From Guptibacillus hwajinpoensis (GTDB lineage: Bacteria; Bacillota; Bacilli; Bacillales; Guptibacillaceae): a DNA stretch of 64,000 nt. Positions 1-8,376 of this stretch are shown here, one piece after another. The stretch's first letter is position 1. Every line of letters starts with the position of its first letter. Position numbers and translations under genes: made by a program. The notes under the pieces are model-generated. The model had not been told where the DNA came from, searched no databases, and saw only the letters and a list, made by a program, of their open reading frames with translations. The stretch is from the NCBI RefSeq assembly GCF_029277305.1, contig NZ_CP119526.1; one strand, given 5' to 3'.

Positions 1-115
1 TCATCGTGTAATACGTGTTCACATATTCATCTTTCCAAATATTAAAGGCATTCAGAAATGCTGATAATAGAACGATCAACATAAGGGGCAAGTCTAGTTT
101 TAATTTTTTCATCAT
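1..115 (-). CDS. GT39-type membrane glycosyltransferase, N-terminus only (partial)
   Basis: The minus strand opens an ATG at 113-115 after a GGAGTG ribosome site and reads MMKKLKLDLPLMLIVLLSAF, then LNAFNIWKDEYVNTYYT, and runs off the left edge. A short basic start, one membrane helix and an acidic 'NIWKDEYVNTYYT' loop are typical of the ArnT/YkcB-like glycosyltransferase family 39 of bacilli, which move sugars from polyprenyl phosphate carriers outside the membrane. The gene is divergent from the two-component system at 279, as such transferases often are in bacilli. Only about 38 residues are visible, so the family call is by N-terminal similarity alone. Confidence 0.6.
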   Translation of the reverse strand, partial: MMKKLKLDLPLMLIVLLSAFLNAFNIWKDEYVNTYYTM

Positions 116-192
116 TTTTCACTCCAGTTCGTTTTGCTTAAGTTCGCTTATTTGTATTGTGCACGACCAAGCTGATGTGGACATTAAAACAA

Positions 193-243
193 GCTGAAAG
201 TTAGCTGAAAGCTGTATTTCTTTTTGTGAGAAATCTTTATAAT
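193..243 (+). promoter_or_regulatory. Candidate response-regulator site and promoter of the two-component operon
   Basis: Two exact direct repeats GCTGAAAG lie at 193-200 and 204-211, an 11-bp period that places both on one face of the helix, as OmpR/PhoB-family dimers require. A weaker third copy begins at 211. A TATAAT box lies at 238-243 with no good -35 at the expected place, which would suit activation. The region also serves the divergent GT39 gene. The site is seen in the sequence; its use by the neighbouring regulator is inferred. Confidence 0.45.
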
Positions 244-278
244 GAGAAGCAACAACCGAGCGAAAGGTAGGAAGAGGA

Positions 279-962
279 ATGAGTACAACTGGAATGAGGA
301 TATTATTAGTCGATGATGAAAAGCATATCGTGCAATTTTTAGAAATGGGACTTGAGAATGAAGGGTATGAAGTAAAGACAGCACATGATGGAATGAGTGC
401 GATTACGTTAGTGAAGGAATTCAAACCACATGTTACGATCCTCGATGTGATGATGCCTGGCATCGATGGATTCGAAGTGTGTCGGATGATTCGAAAGAGC
501 GGGGTTCAAACATCAGTGATCATGCTAACGGCGAAAGATGAAGTGGATGATCGTGTGAAAGGGCTCAGTCTCGGCGCAGATGATTACGTTGTGAAGCCGT
601 TTAGTTTCGAAGAATTGCTTGCAAGAATTGGTGCGCGACTTCGAAATCAGTTTCCGGATCTATTCGGGGAAGTGGTATATGGTTCGTTCAAAATCGATGA
701 TCGTCGGAAAGAATTTTCTTATGATGGGTCGCTACTAACGCTTTCTCCGACGGAATATGAACTTCTGAAATACCTGATCTTGAATCACGGAATGGTTCTA
801 AGCAAAATGATGATCCTTGATAAAGTGTGGGGCTATACGTTTCAAGGCGAGGATAATATCGTCGAAGTGTACATTAGGTCTTTACGGGATAAGCTTCGGG
901 ATAAGGAACATACGCTGATCCGAACGATAAGAGGCTCAGGCTACAGATTGGATATCTCATGA
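279..962 (+). CDS. OmpR/PhoB-family response regulator
   Basis: A 227-residue two-domain transcription factor. The receiver domain (about residues 6-120) shows the acidic pair VDDE, phospho-acceptor Asp56 in TILDVMMP, the LTAKD switch Thr and the conserved KPF lysine. The C-terminal winged helix (about 130-225) has the LSPTEYELLKYL and VEVYIRSLRDK signatures and ends RTIRGSGYRL. An alternative ATG at 294 would remove five residues; AGGAAGAGG just before 279 favours either. Its stop overlaps the kinase start (ATGA), so the two are translationally coupled. The signal is unknown; the divergent glycosyltransferase and its own operon are likely targets. Confidence 0.93.
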   Translation: MSTTGMRILLVDDEKHIVQFLEMGLENEGYEVKTAHDGMSAITLVKEFKPHVTILDVMMPGIDGFEVCRMIRKSGVQTSVIMLTAKDEVDDRVKGLSLGADDYVVKPFSFEELLARIGARLRNQFPDLFGEVVYGSFKIDDRRKEFSYDGSLLTLSPTEYELLKYLILNHGMVLSKMMILDKVWGYTFQGEDNIVEVYIRSLRDKLRDKEHTLIRTIRGSGYRLDIS

Positions 963-2404
963 ATAGCGTGAAAAGAATCATTGCCCCCCAATCGTTACGT
1001 TACCAACTCTTAACGAGAATGCTGTTTATTCTGTCGTTTATTTTAATGGTTATCGGAATTCTTCAATATGTGATAATGAAGGATTTTCTTTATGAAAATG
1101 AAGCGGAGAGTTTGCGGTCGAAGCTAATGTCGATTCCGGTTGAAGCGTTTCTAACAGAAGAACTCCTTCAAGAGCCACCTAACGCATCCAATCCTGGTTT
1201 CCTTTCGAGAGAAGAATTCTCGTTAGCATTTATAGACGGTGAGTATACGAATTTGTTAGGTGAAGAAGGACTCTCGGTTCCAGAAATTTCAGAGCGCGAA
1301 CGAGAAGAGATACAGGATGATTTATCTAATCGAATGCCTAGAACACTTCTCGTTGTGGAAGATCCTGACGGAGGCCGGCAGTTGCTTGTATTCAGGCCAA
1401 TTCCGCCAACTGATGGAGAGCGGGGAATGCTTCAGATGGGTGTTAGTACTGAGAAGCTGCAACAAATTCTTTGGAGACAACTGTTTACTTTCGTTGTGTT
1501 ATCGCTCATTGCGCTTTTAGGTGGACTTATTATCTATTTATCCGTTATTCGGAAAACGTTAAATCCTCTTTCAACCATCGTTGATCAAGTTAAAACGATC
1601 GGTGCATCGAACTTAACGGAGCGAGTTCCAGTTGATCACGGACAGGAAGAAATCGATCGCCTTAGCGAGTCCTTTAACGACATGCTAGAACGATTAGACA
1701 TTTCGTTTGAACAAGAAAAAGAATTGAAGAATCAGATGAGGCGATTTATCGCGGACGCTTCTCATGAATTACGAACGCCGCTCACATCAATTTATGGATA
1801 TATAGAAGTTCTTTTACGAGGAGCATCCCAGAAGCCTGAGCAATTAGCGATTATTCTATCAAGCATGCATGGCGAGACAAAACGAGTCATCGCGCTCGTT
1901 GAGGAGCTGTTATTATTAGCGAAGCTTGACCGAGCACCAGAAATCAAGGTGGAAGAAACAGATCTATCAACACTCGTTCGAAACATGATACCTAATCTGA
2001 ACTTACTAGTAGATGAGCGAACGGTTCACTATGACTTGACGGAAGGCTTAATCGCGAGGGTGGATGCAGATAAAATGAAGCAGGTTATCCTAAACGTGTT
2101 TCATAACGCCGTACAACATACGGACCCGGTAGCAGGAACGATTAACGTTTCGCTAGTAGTGGAAAATGAAAGAGCCCTCTTAAGTGTGAGAGATAACGGA
2201 TCAGGAATTAGTAAAGAAAAGGTGGCGCACGTGTTTGAACGCTTCTATCGAGCGGATGATTCGAGAACGCGTCAGCAAGGAGGGGCTGGACTAGGACTTG
2301 CGATCACGAAATCGATTGTTGATTCGCATGGCGGAACGATTGAAGTGGAAAGTGAAGTTGGGGTTGGGTCTACGTTTAGGGTCTATTTAAAGTTAGATCG
2401 GTAA
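959..2404 (+). CDS. Sensor histidine kinase of the two-component pair
   Basis: A 481-residue membrane kinase. A first helix lies at about residues 20-40 and an extracytoplasmic sensor of about 130 residues without a recognised fold follows. A second helix (about 175-195) leads into a HAMP domain. The dimerisation/H box reads FIADASHELRTPL with phospho-acceptor His269. The ATPase domain shows the N box (VFHNAVQHT), G1 (VRDNGSGIS), F box (VFERFYRAD) and G2 (GGAGLGLAI). It starts inside the regulator's stop codon. The architecture matches bacillus kinases such as YkoH or YclK; the ligand cannot be told from sequence. Confidence 0.93.
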   Translation: MNSVKRIIAPQSLRYQLLTRMLFILSFILMVIGILQYVIMKDFLYENEAESLRSKLMSIPVEAFLTEELLQEPPNASNPGFLSREEFSLAFIDGEYTNLLGEEGLSVPEISEREREEIQDDLSNRMPRTLLVVEDPDGGRQLLVFRPIPPTDGERGMLQMGVSTEKLQQILWRQLFTFVVLSLIALLGGLIIYLSVIRKTLNPLSTIVDQVKTIGASNLTERVPVDHGQEEIDRLSESFNDMLERLDISFEQEKELKNQMRRFIADASHELRTPLTSIYGYIEVLLRGASQKPEQLAIILSSMHGETKRVIALVEELLLLAKLDRAPEIKVEETDLSTLVRNMIPNLNLLVDERTVHYDLTEGLIARVDADKMKQVILNVFHNAVQHTDPVAGTINVSLVVENERALLSVRDNGSGISKEKVAHVFERFYRADDSRTRQQGGAGLGLAITKSIVDSHGGTIEVESEVGVGSTFRVYLKLDR

Positions 2405-2414
2405 GAATTAGGTG

Positions 2415-2445
2415 AGGTGGCACGCTGCATGCGGCTACCTTTTTT
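2415..2445 (+). terminator. Rho-independent terminator after the histidine kinase
   Basis: AGGTGGCACGC pairs with GCGGCTACCT around a TGCAT loop with one bulge, followed by six T residues. Confidence 0.7.
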
Positions 2446-2507
2446 GTTGGAGAATGGTGATGGTGTAATTAATTTAATCAATTAAACTTATATATCTATC
2501 GTGGAAT

Positions 2508-2546
2508 GGCTCTATGTCGCATTGGTTTGCATCATGGAGCCTTTTT
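2508..2546 (+). terminator. Second hairpin with T-run
   Basis: GGCTCTATG pairs with CATGGAGCC (one G-U pair) and is followed by TTTTT. It lies about 60 bp after the first terminator with no gene between, so it is either a tandem terminator or the end of an untranslated RNA. Confidence 0.5.
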
Positions 2547-2993
2547 GGTAGGAATTCATAGTAATAGGTAGGTACGTTACTCATGATGCATTATTTTGGG
2601 GGAAGTTAAAAGCAGTGCTAATGATTCGAGTGATTAGTACTTCTTTTATTTATTATATGGAATCACTAGAACTCCGACGATTTTCGGCGATTCGGAAACC
2701 TATTTTTTTAAACCATAAAATAAATATTCCTGAAATTTTATCTTACTTAGTTATTGCGAAATGGTAGGGAATAACAATCCTCGAATAAGGATTTGTGCTA
2801 GTTCTACAATTAGAAAACTGAAACGTAAAGCATAGGAATTCATAAGGATATAGGTGAAGATGTGATTGGATGTCCAACTAAGTAAAGGGAAATAAGAATT
2901 TTTTATGCGTAAAAATTATATTAATATAATTTTATTACGTTATCATATATCGATTATTGCAACTTTTTTCTTATATTACTACCGTGAGAAAAC
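2547..2993. other. Gene-poor AT-rich spacer
   Basis: No supported gene lies here. A 50-codon open frame at 2615-2767 has no convincing ribosome site or family and was not called. The segment separates the kinase from the DUF1611 unit and is AT-rich like a promoter-distal spacer. Confidence 0.5.
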
Positions 2994-3030
2994 TACATTA
3001 AAAAAATAATGTAAATTTCTGTGCTATACT
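2994..3030 (+). promoter_or_regulatory. Candidate promoter with inverted repeat upstream of the DUF1611 unit
   Basis: A perfect 7-bp inverted repeat TACATTA-N6-TAATGTA (2994-3013) sits where a -35 element would lie relative to TATACT at 3025-3030. There is no good -35 hexamer, so a regulator binding the repeat may replace it. This is inferred from layout only. Confidence 0.35.
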
Positions 3031-3090
3031 TGATCCGTGTGAAAGTTTTCTAATTTTGAAAAATTTTTACTTATAGGCTTTTTCTATATG

Positions 3091-3109
3091 GACAAGGTTT
3101 TTACTTGTC
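3091..3109. promoter_or_regulatory. Leader inverted repeat GACAAG-N7-CTTGTC
   Basis: A perfect 6-bp inverted repeat lies about 65 bp upstream of the DUF1611 start codon, downstream of the TATACT box. It could be an operator or a leader hairpin; no T-run follows it, so it is not a terminator. Confidence 0.3.
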
Positions 3110-3173
3110 AAACTATGAGATCTCTTTTATGCGGATTTACTGCAGTGAAAATAGATTTAGGAGGAATTGCCTT

Positions 3174-4262
3174 ATGAAAGAAACAGCAATCGTATATTGT
3201 GAAAATAAATTCGGAACAATGGACGGGAAGACAGCAAATGGGCTGGTTAGAAGCTCAAGGAAATTCGAGATCGTAGGCGTTATTGATAGTACAAAAGTTT
3301 ATTTGGATGCCGGTGAATTTCTTTTTGGAGAGCACAATGACATTCCCATCTTTAAAAATCTTGATCATGCGTTAGAAACAGTACAGAGTGTACCTAACCA
3401 ATTCATATATGGAATAGCTCCTTCTGAAGCTTTTTTAAAACAGGATGAACGGAATCTTCTTTTTAAAGCGATGGAACTGGGGATGAATATCGTTAACCCT
3501 CTTCATGAATTTTTCACAAATGATGAAGAATTTGTTCAGCATGCGAAAAAATGTGGTGTGACAATTCATGATGTGAGGAAGCCACCGGAGAAGAAAGACA
3601 TGCACTTGTTCTCGGGTAGAATATTAAATATAGATACGCCCATCATCGCAGTACTAGGCACAGACAGTGCAATAGGAAAGCGAACAACATCTGTTTTGCT
3701 TGAAGATGCCTTACTGAAACAGGGATTAAATGTTGCATTTATTGCAACAGGACAGACGGGGTTAATTCAAGGAGCCAAATATGGTGTAGCGATTGATGCT
3801 ATTCCATCGCAGTTTATGACAGGTGAAATTGAGAACCAGATCATGAAAGCGGTAGAAAATGAGAAACCCGATATTATTATTGTTGAAGGACAGGGAGCAT
3901 TAAGCCATCCTGCGTATATTAGTTCGTGTGGAATCATTAGAGGATCAAGACCTGATGCGGTTATTGTGCAACATGCGCCTAAACGTGAACATTTGGGTGA
4001 TTTCAGTTACATGAAGATGCCTACGATCCAAAGTGAGATTGATCTCATCGAAAACTTTGTGAAGTCTAAAGTTATTGCAGTGACGATTAATCATGAGAAT
4101 ATGTCTGATCACGAGCTTGAGCAAACAATTGCTCAGTATGAACATGATCTAGCTCTACCAACAACTGACGCGCTTAAATTTGGATGTGATAAATTGGTGG
4201 CAAGTATTTTTGAGGCTTATCCTAATTTGAAAAGAAAACAGAAACCAGTCATCATACATTGA
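3174..4262 (+). CDS. DUF1611 family P-loop protein (DgcN-like)
   Basis: A 362-residue protein starting at the ATG that follows TTAGGAGGAATT; an upstream in-frame start at 3105 lacks a ribosome site. The N-terminal half looks Rossmann-like. The C-terminal half carries a nucleotide-binding loop GTDSAIGKRTT (about residues 162-172) and an acidic DIIIVEGQGAL strand, which is the DUF1611 arrangement. Characterised DUF1611 members (DgcN) act on D-glutamate as N-acetyltransferases beside a racemase. Here too the partner is a racemase, translationally coupled by a TTGA overlap, but of another fold. A role in amino-acid stereochemistry is therefore inferred and the substrate is open. Confidence 0.75.
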   Translation: MKETAIVYCENKFGTMDGKTANGLVRSSRKFEIVGVIDSTKVYLDAGEFLFGEHNDIPIFKNLDHALETVQSVPNQFIYGIAPSEAFLKQDERNLLFKAMELGMNIVNPLHEFFTNDEEFVQHAKKCGVTIHDVRKPPEKKDMHLFSGRILNIDTPIIAVLGTDSAIGKRTTSVLLEDALLKQGLNVAFIATGQTGLIQGAKYGVAIDAIPSQFMTGEIENQIMKAVENEKPDIIIVEGQGALSHPAYISSCGIIRGSRPDAVIVQHAPKREHLGDFSYMKMPTIQSEIDLIENFVKSKVIAVTINHENMSDHELEQTIAQYEHDLALPTTDALKFGCDKLVASIFEAYPNLKRKQKPVIIH

Positions 4263-5335
4263 CCATTGCTTGTGCTCCTCGCATTGAAATCAACCTGGCG
4301 AAAATCGCCCATAACGCAGCAGCGTTAGTCGCGCTTTATGGGATTAAAAATATTGGGTTGATGGGAGTGACGAAAGCCGTTTGCGGAGCACCGGAAGTAG
4401 CAAAAGTATTGTTAGACGAAGGCTTTAGTATGCTTGCAGATTCCAAAGTAGTGAACCTGAAAAAGATGAAAGAAGCTGGATTAAAGGCGGATCTTGTATT
4501 GTTACGAGCACCAGCTTTAAGTGAAATCGATACTGTCATTAAATATGCTGATATTAGCCTTAATACAGAGCTGTCCGTTATTGAAAAATTATCTGAAGAA
4601 GCTTTGAAAAACCACCTTGTCCATAAGATTATCGTTATGATTGAGATGGGTGATTTAAGAGAAGGAATTATGCCAGCTACTCTTGAGACTTTTATTGAGA
4701 AAGTTGTGAAGCTTGAGGGTATCAAAATTGTGGGTATTGGTGTTAATTTCGCTTGTTTTGGAGGAGTTAAACCGAACAATGCAAAAATGAACGAGCTCTC
4801 TCTGTTAGCGACCATGATTCAGACAAAGTTTGCATTACCTCTTTCAATTGTATCTGGTGGAAATTCAGCCAATTACAATTGGTTTATAAATGCTACTGAT
4901 GTTACCAAAGTAAACAACCTGCGTCTGGGAGAATCAATCTATTTAGGACGGGAAACATTGAATCGCCAGGTGATACCTGGACTGTATACGGATGCTTTTA
5001 CGTTAATTACGGAAGTGATTGAAGCGAAAATAAAGCCTTCCATGCCATATGGAGAAATAGGACAGAATGCTTTCGGGGAAGTTCCAGAATTCCGTGATCG
5101 AGGCATTATGAACCGAATCATCCTGGGGATAGGGAAACAGGACGTCCTTGTGTCAGGATTGACACCCCTGTTGGATATTGAAATTCTTGGTTCGAGTAGC
5201 GATCATATGGTCCTTAATGCGAAAGAGAGCAAACTACAAGTAGGAGACGAAGTCACTTTCAACCTTAATTATGGGGCGCTTCTTTCGATCATGACGTCGC
5301 CGTATGTTTATAAAAAGTACAGCCATGCTTTATAA
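4259..5335 (+). CDS. PLP-dependent racemase, alanine/ornithine racemase fold
   Basis: A 358-residue protein beginning at a TTG that overlaps the preceding stop (TTGA). The N-terminal TIM barrel binds pyridoxal phosphate through a lysine, most likely Lys39 in MGVTKAVCG; the pattern IEINLAKIAHNAAAL at residues 9-23 is the alanine-racemase N-domain opening. Motifs IGVNFACFGG and VSGGNSANY match the ornithine-racemase/YhfX branch rather than biosynthetic Alr. It probably interconverts D and L forms of an amino acid other than alanine. Pairing with DUF1611 suggests D-amino-acid catabolism, which is inference. Confidence 0.78.
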   Translation: MTIACAPRIEINLAKIAHNAAALVALYGIKNIGLMGVTKAVCGAPEVAKVLLDEGFSMLADSKVVNLKKMKEAGLKADLVLLRAPALSEIDTVIKYADISLNTELSVIEKLSEEALKNHLVHKIIVMIEMGDLREGIMPATLETFIEKVVKLEGIKIVGIGVNFACFGGVKPNNAKMNELSLLATMIQTKFALPLSIVSGGNSANYNWFINATDVTKVNNLRLGESIYLGRETLNRQVIPGLYTDAFTLITEVIEAKIKPSMPYGEIGQNAFGEVPEFRDRGIMNRIILGIGKQDVLVSGLTPLLDIEILGSSSDHMVLNAKESKLQVGDEVTFNLNYGALLSIMTSPYVYKKYSHAL

Positions 5336-5352
5336 GTTGCTTATTAATGTTG

Positions 5353-5477
5353 AATCAGTGGGGACGGTTCTCATGATTCATCATCTAGATGATAGAAATA
5401 AAAGAGAGTGATTGTAATTGATTTGATTACTCTTCTTTTATTAATGAGATAGAATTAGCAGAACCGTCCCCGCGATT
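5353..5477. repeat. Composite inverted-repeat element (REPIN/MITE-like)
   Basis: The ends are inverted copies with core GGGGACGGTTCT (within 5353-5371) and AGAACCGTCCCC (within 5460-5477). Inside are a short palindrome ATCATCTAGATGAT and a longer hairpin AAAAGAGAGTGAT/ATTACTCTTCTTTT that resembles a terminator. Two inverted REP-like ends around a spacer are the layout of a REPIN. It lies directly after the racemase gene and may terminate its transcript. Confidence 0.6.
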
Positions 5478-5535
5478 CCTTGGAAGTAGATGTGGGCTTA
5501 AGGGATAGGTGGAGTGAGGGTTATTGGCCAAAACG

Positions 5536-5567
5536 AAAAGCTGCCGGAAATCCAGCAGCTTTTTTTT
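5536..5567 (+). terminator. Rho-independent terminator
   Basis: AAAAGCTGC (5536-5544) pairs with GCAGCTTTT (5555-5563), followed by further T residues. It lies between the racemase gene and the convergent mprF. Confidence 0.75.
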
Positions 5568-5627
5568 AGTTTCATCTCACGCTTAAGCGAAATAAATCTG
5601 ATGTCCGTGGTAGAGGGACAGTTGTTT

Positions 5628-5663
5628 GTAAGGGGGGTCAGGTACGTACCTGACCCCCCTTAC
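5628..5663. repeat. Dispersed palindrome, longest copy (36 nt perfect)
   Basis: A perfect 36-nt palindrome centred on GGTCAGGTACGTACCTGACC. On the minus strand it encodes the last residues and stop of mprF (…GGQVRT-stop). It belongs to the family seen at about 14 sites in this window. Confidence 0.9.
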
Positions 5664-8184
5664 TCCCTTTCTTACTTATCAATCGCGAGACCTGAGTCAT
5701 TGTAAAGGGGAGGGAGGATTTTTTGCGATAGGCGAGGTATTTGCGTTCCCAGTTGTGAGCGTATTTTCCTTTGAACTTCCGTAGGCCCTGGAAGTGGTAG
5801 AAGATATGGCCATGAAGGAAGATTTGAGCCGCGATTCGTTCACTTAGGAAAGAATATTTTGATTGACCCACATTAGAAAGTGGAGCCATGCCAAGGTTAA
5901 AAGACTGATAGCCTTCTGCTTTGGCCCATTCAAATAATGAAAGAAACATAACGTCCATTGTGCCAGAGGGGGCGCTGTGTATGAAGCGCATTAAATCGAC
6001 AGAAATGGTTTTGTTTCCATCGTAGACTGGCATAAGACTCGTAAAGGCGATAATCGTATCATTTTCTTTCATGATGGCGATCTCCGACTTATTCAAATAA
6101 TCAACGTCAAAGAACCCTAACGAAAATCCCTTTTCATTCCTTCCTTGTAGCCATTCATCAGATACATTTTTCAGTTTATTCAATAGCGCTTCACTATGAG
6201 GAGGCGTTGCGATTTCAAACAGATAATTTTCACGTTCAAATTTGTTTTTAACTGCACGTAGCGCCTTCATTTTCTTACCTGATAAGGTGAATTGCTCTAA
6301 GTCAACGAATGCTTCTTCACCAAGTTTAAAAAAGCCAAACCCTTTTTCGTGTAAAAGTGGAAGCAAGTCATTGCTCACTTCATAGAAGACTGGCGTAAAG
6401 CCTTGAATATCTGCAAGCTGTTGAAACTCATCAATTGCATTTGAAAAGTCGTTTTCCTCACCGACCGGATCACCAAGTACGACAAGTTTATCGGACGATT
6501 GTTGAAAGCTTAGGAATACCGTACGCTTGTCATTCCAGAACAGCGATTTATCATGTAAGAATACTAAATGCGTTAATGTATTGCCGCCATAGTTTTTCAA
6601 GTGCTCTAGTATGTCAGGATCTTGCTTAGGCTCGGAATTCTGGATTGGATTTTTCGGTTTAATCACGGCGTTTCCAATAAGAAAGACGAGTAGCGCAATC
6701 AACAATCCGATTAAGGCACTGTAAAACAACGTGTGGTAATCCGTAATCAGATAGGGCAACACTTGCGACGGAATCGCGTTCGTTGAAGACGGCAAGCTCA
6801 TGTACCCTATTAAGACATACATCGACGTAATGAAAAGAATAACGAGTCCATCAATAATCGTTTTGCTCCATGTTAACACATAGCTTTCACGATAAAACCG
6901 CGTTCTTGATAGATAAAGAATGAATGCAACAACTAATAGGAAAATGGCTTCTTCATAATCAATCCCTTTTGAAAATGTAAATGCAGCCGCGCAGAAAAGG
7001 ACAACGATCGTCAAGTAATAGGCTCGTTTGACTTTGTATTCAATGCCTCTCGATAATCCAAGTAAAGCAAAACCGGCTCCGACAGAAAGCTGGTGTGAGA
7101 GGTTAATAAGAAACGGAATCGAGTGCATTTCTTCGAGAATTTTTAATCTGTCTATGATTCCGGGTAAAGCGGCAGATAAAAGTAGGATTAATCCCGAGGC
7201 AAAGACTAACAAAGTAATGAATCCGTGGCTCAGTCTTTGCACAAGTGCGATCGGGAGATTATCCCAGTTTGCATTCCACTTTTCCCAATAGTCTCTGACG
7301 AACAGAATCATCGCTAGTAAGAAAGGGAAGAAAAAGTAACCAACGCGAAATAAAATGAGCAGGAAAAGCACTTTTTCACTTTGTAAACCAATGAGCTGAC
7401 TGCCCCAGATGAAAGTGAGATCAAATGAACCGAGACCTCCAGGAATCATACTAACAATGCCAACACATGCAGCGATCACAAAAAGTGGGAAAAGTTCATG
7501 AAATGAAATGCTTAAGTCAAGAATCGTTGCTAATAGCCAGATCGCAAGAAACGCAAAAGTCCACTCCAGGAATGATACGGCAATGAGCTGGAGCCTTGTT
7601 TTCGTGCCAAAAGAGCGCGCCCGGTAATTGTTCCACAAGAACGAAAAAATGAGAACGGGTAAATAAAGTCCAACGACAATCACAGCCAAATAAAGCCAAG
7701 GAATTTCCTTTAGTAAGGGACTATCTCTGTAAGTGATCAATGTGATCAGCGCAAGCAGAGATAGACCAGTTAAATAAAAGTAAGTCAAGTTACCAATGCT
7801 CTTTGATAGTTCACTGTGATCGTCCTGCTCCGTTTGATAAAAATAGTTTCGAAGCATGCTGCTAACGATACCACCTGATCCAATCGAATTTGAAACCGCG
7901 TTAACGATAAATGATTGCTTCAGAAGTTGTTTCATTGGAAATGTTTTTTGCAATGATTTCAAAATCAAAGAATCATATAAAAACATTGGGCTAACTGCTC
8001 CCATTGTTATGAGTAACACGAGGAAAAGTTTTCCTATACTAAATTGACTTACTTCATTTAATAAAAGGCTGACATGAACGTCTGATAGAAATGACGTAAT
8101 TTGAATGGCAGAGAGCACAAAAAGAAAAGCTGGTAAGAGTAATTTTAAATAGTGAAATAAAATGGTGTGTAAAATTGGTTTCAT
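5638..8184 (-). CDS. mprF: Phosphatidylglycerol lysyltransferase/flippase MprF
   Basis: An 848-residue bifunctional membrane protein. The N-terminal part (about residues 1-510) has some 13-14 membrane helices and is the lipid flippase. The C-terminal cytosolic part (about 520-835) is the DUF2156 aminoacyl transferase, with FTPVFYEVSNDLLPLL, YEGNKTISVDLMR-like and FNLGMAPLS segments. It transfers lysine from Lys-tRNA to phosphatidylglycerol and flips the product outward, lowering surface charge and giving resistance to cationic peptides. ATG follows AAGGAGTG. Length matches B. subtilis MprF. Oddity: the C-terminal GGQVRT and stop codon come from the dispersed palindrome. The 8185-8376 gap upstream holds its leader and no gene. 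Confidence 0.95.
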   Translation of the reverse strand: MKPILHTILFHYLKLLLPAFLFVLSAIQITSFLSDVHVSLLLNEVSQFSIGKLFLVLLITMGAVSPMFLYDSLILKSLQKTFPMKQLLKQSFIVNAVSNSIGSGGIVSSMLRNYFYQTEQDDHSELSKSIGNLTYFYLTGLSLLALITLITYRDSPLLKEIPWLYLAVIVVGLYLPVLIFSFLWNNYRARSFGTKTRLQLIAVSFLEWTFAFLAIWLLATILDLSISFHELFPLFVIAACVGIVSMIPGGLGSFDLTFIWGSQLIGLQSEKVLFLLILFRVGYFFFPFLLAMILFVRDYWEKWNANWDNLPIALVQRLSHGFITLLVFASGLILLLSAALPGIIDRLKILEEMHSIPFLINLSHQLSVGAGFALLGLSRGIEYKVKRAYYLTIVVLFCAAAFTFSKGIDYEEAIFLLVVAFILYLSRTRFYRESYVLTWSKTIIDGLVILFITSMYVLIGYMSLPSSTNAIPSQVLPYLITDYHTLFYSALIGLLIALLVFLIGNAVIKPKNPIQNSEPKQDPDILEHLKNYGGNTLTHLVFLHDKSLFWNDKRTVFLSFQQSSDKLVVLGDPVGEENDFSNAIDEFQQLADIQGFTPVFYEVSNDLLPLLHEKGFGFFKLGEEAFVDLEQFTLSGKKMKALRAVKNKFERENYLFEIATPPHSEALLNKLKNVSDEWLQGRNEKGFSLGFFDVDYLNKSEIAIMKENDTIIAFTSLMPVYDGNKTISVDLMRFIHSAPSGTMDVMFLSLFEWAKAEGYQSFNLGMAPLSNVGQSKYSFLSERIAAQIFLHGHIFYHFQGLRKFKGKYAHNWERKYLAYRKKSSLPFTMTQVSRLISKKGSKGGQVRT

Positions 8185-8376
8185 AGTTCACTCCTTTATC
8201 CTACCCCTATTGTACAGTTAGAGAGGTGTCTGTAAACTCCCTTTTTTAGAGAAAAGAGAACCAATTAGAGATCTTTAGTCATTGGGTGGGGGGAATCAGT
8301 AGAACTGTCTACCGCTATTCTATTCAAAAGCACTTCTTTTATTTTAGGTTAGTTACAACAAAACCTTTCCTACCCC

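Noticed and set aside
2615..2767. A 50-codon open frame beginning GTG after a GGGGGAAG-like stretch
   Set aside because: The spacing is long, the composition is not protein-like and no family is seen; the region is better read as intergenic.
4336..4815. A 159-codon frame antisense to the racemase gene
   Set aside because: It is the shadow of a strongly supported gene and has no ribosome site or family.
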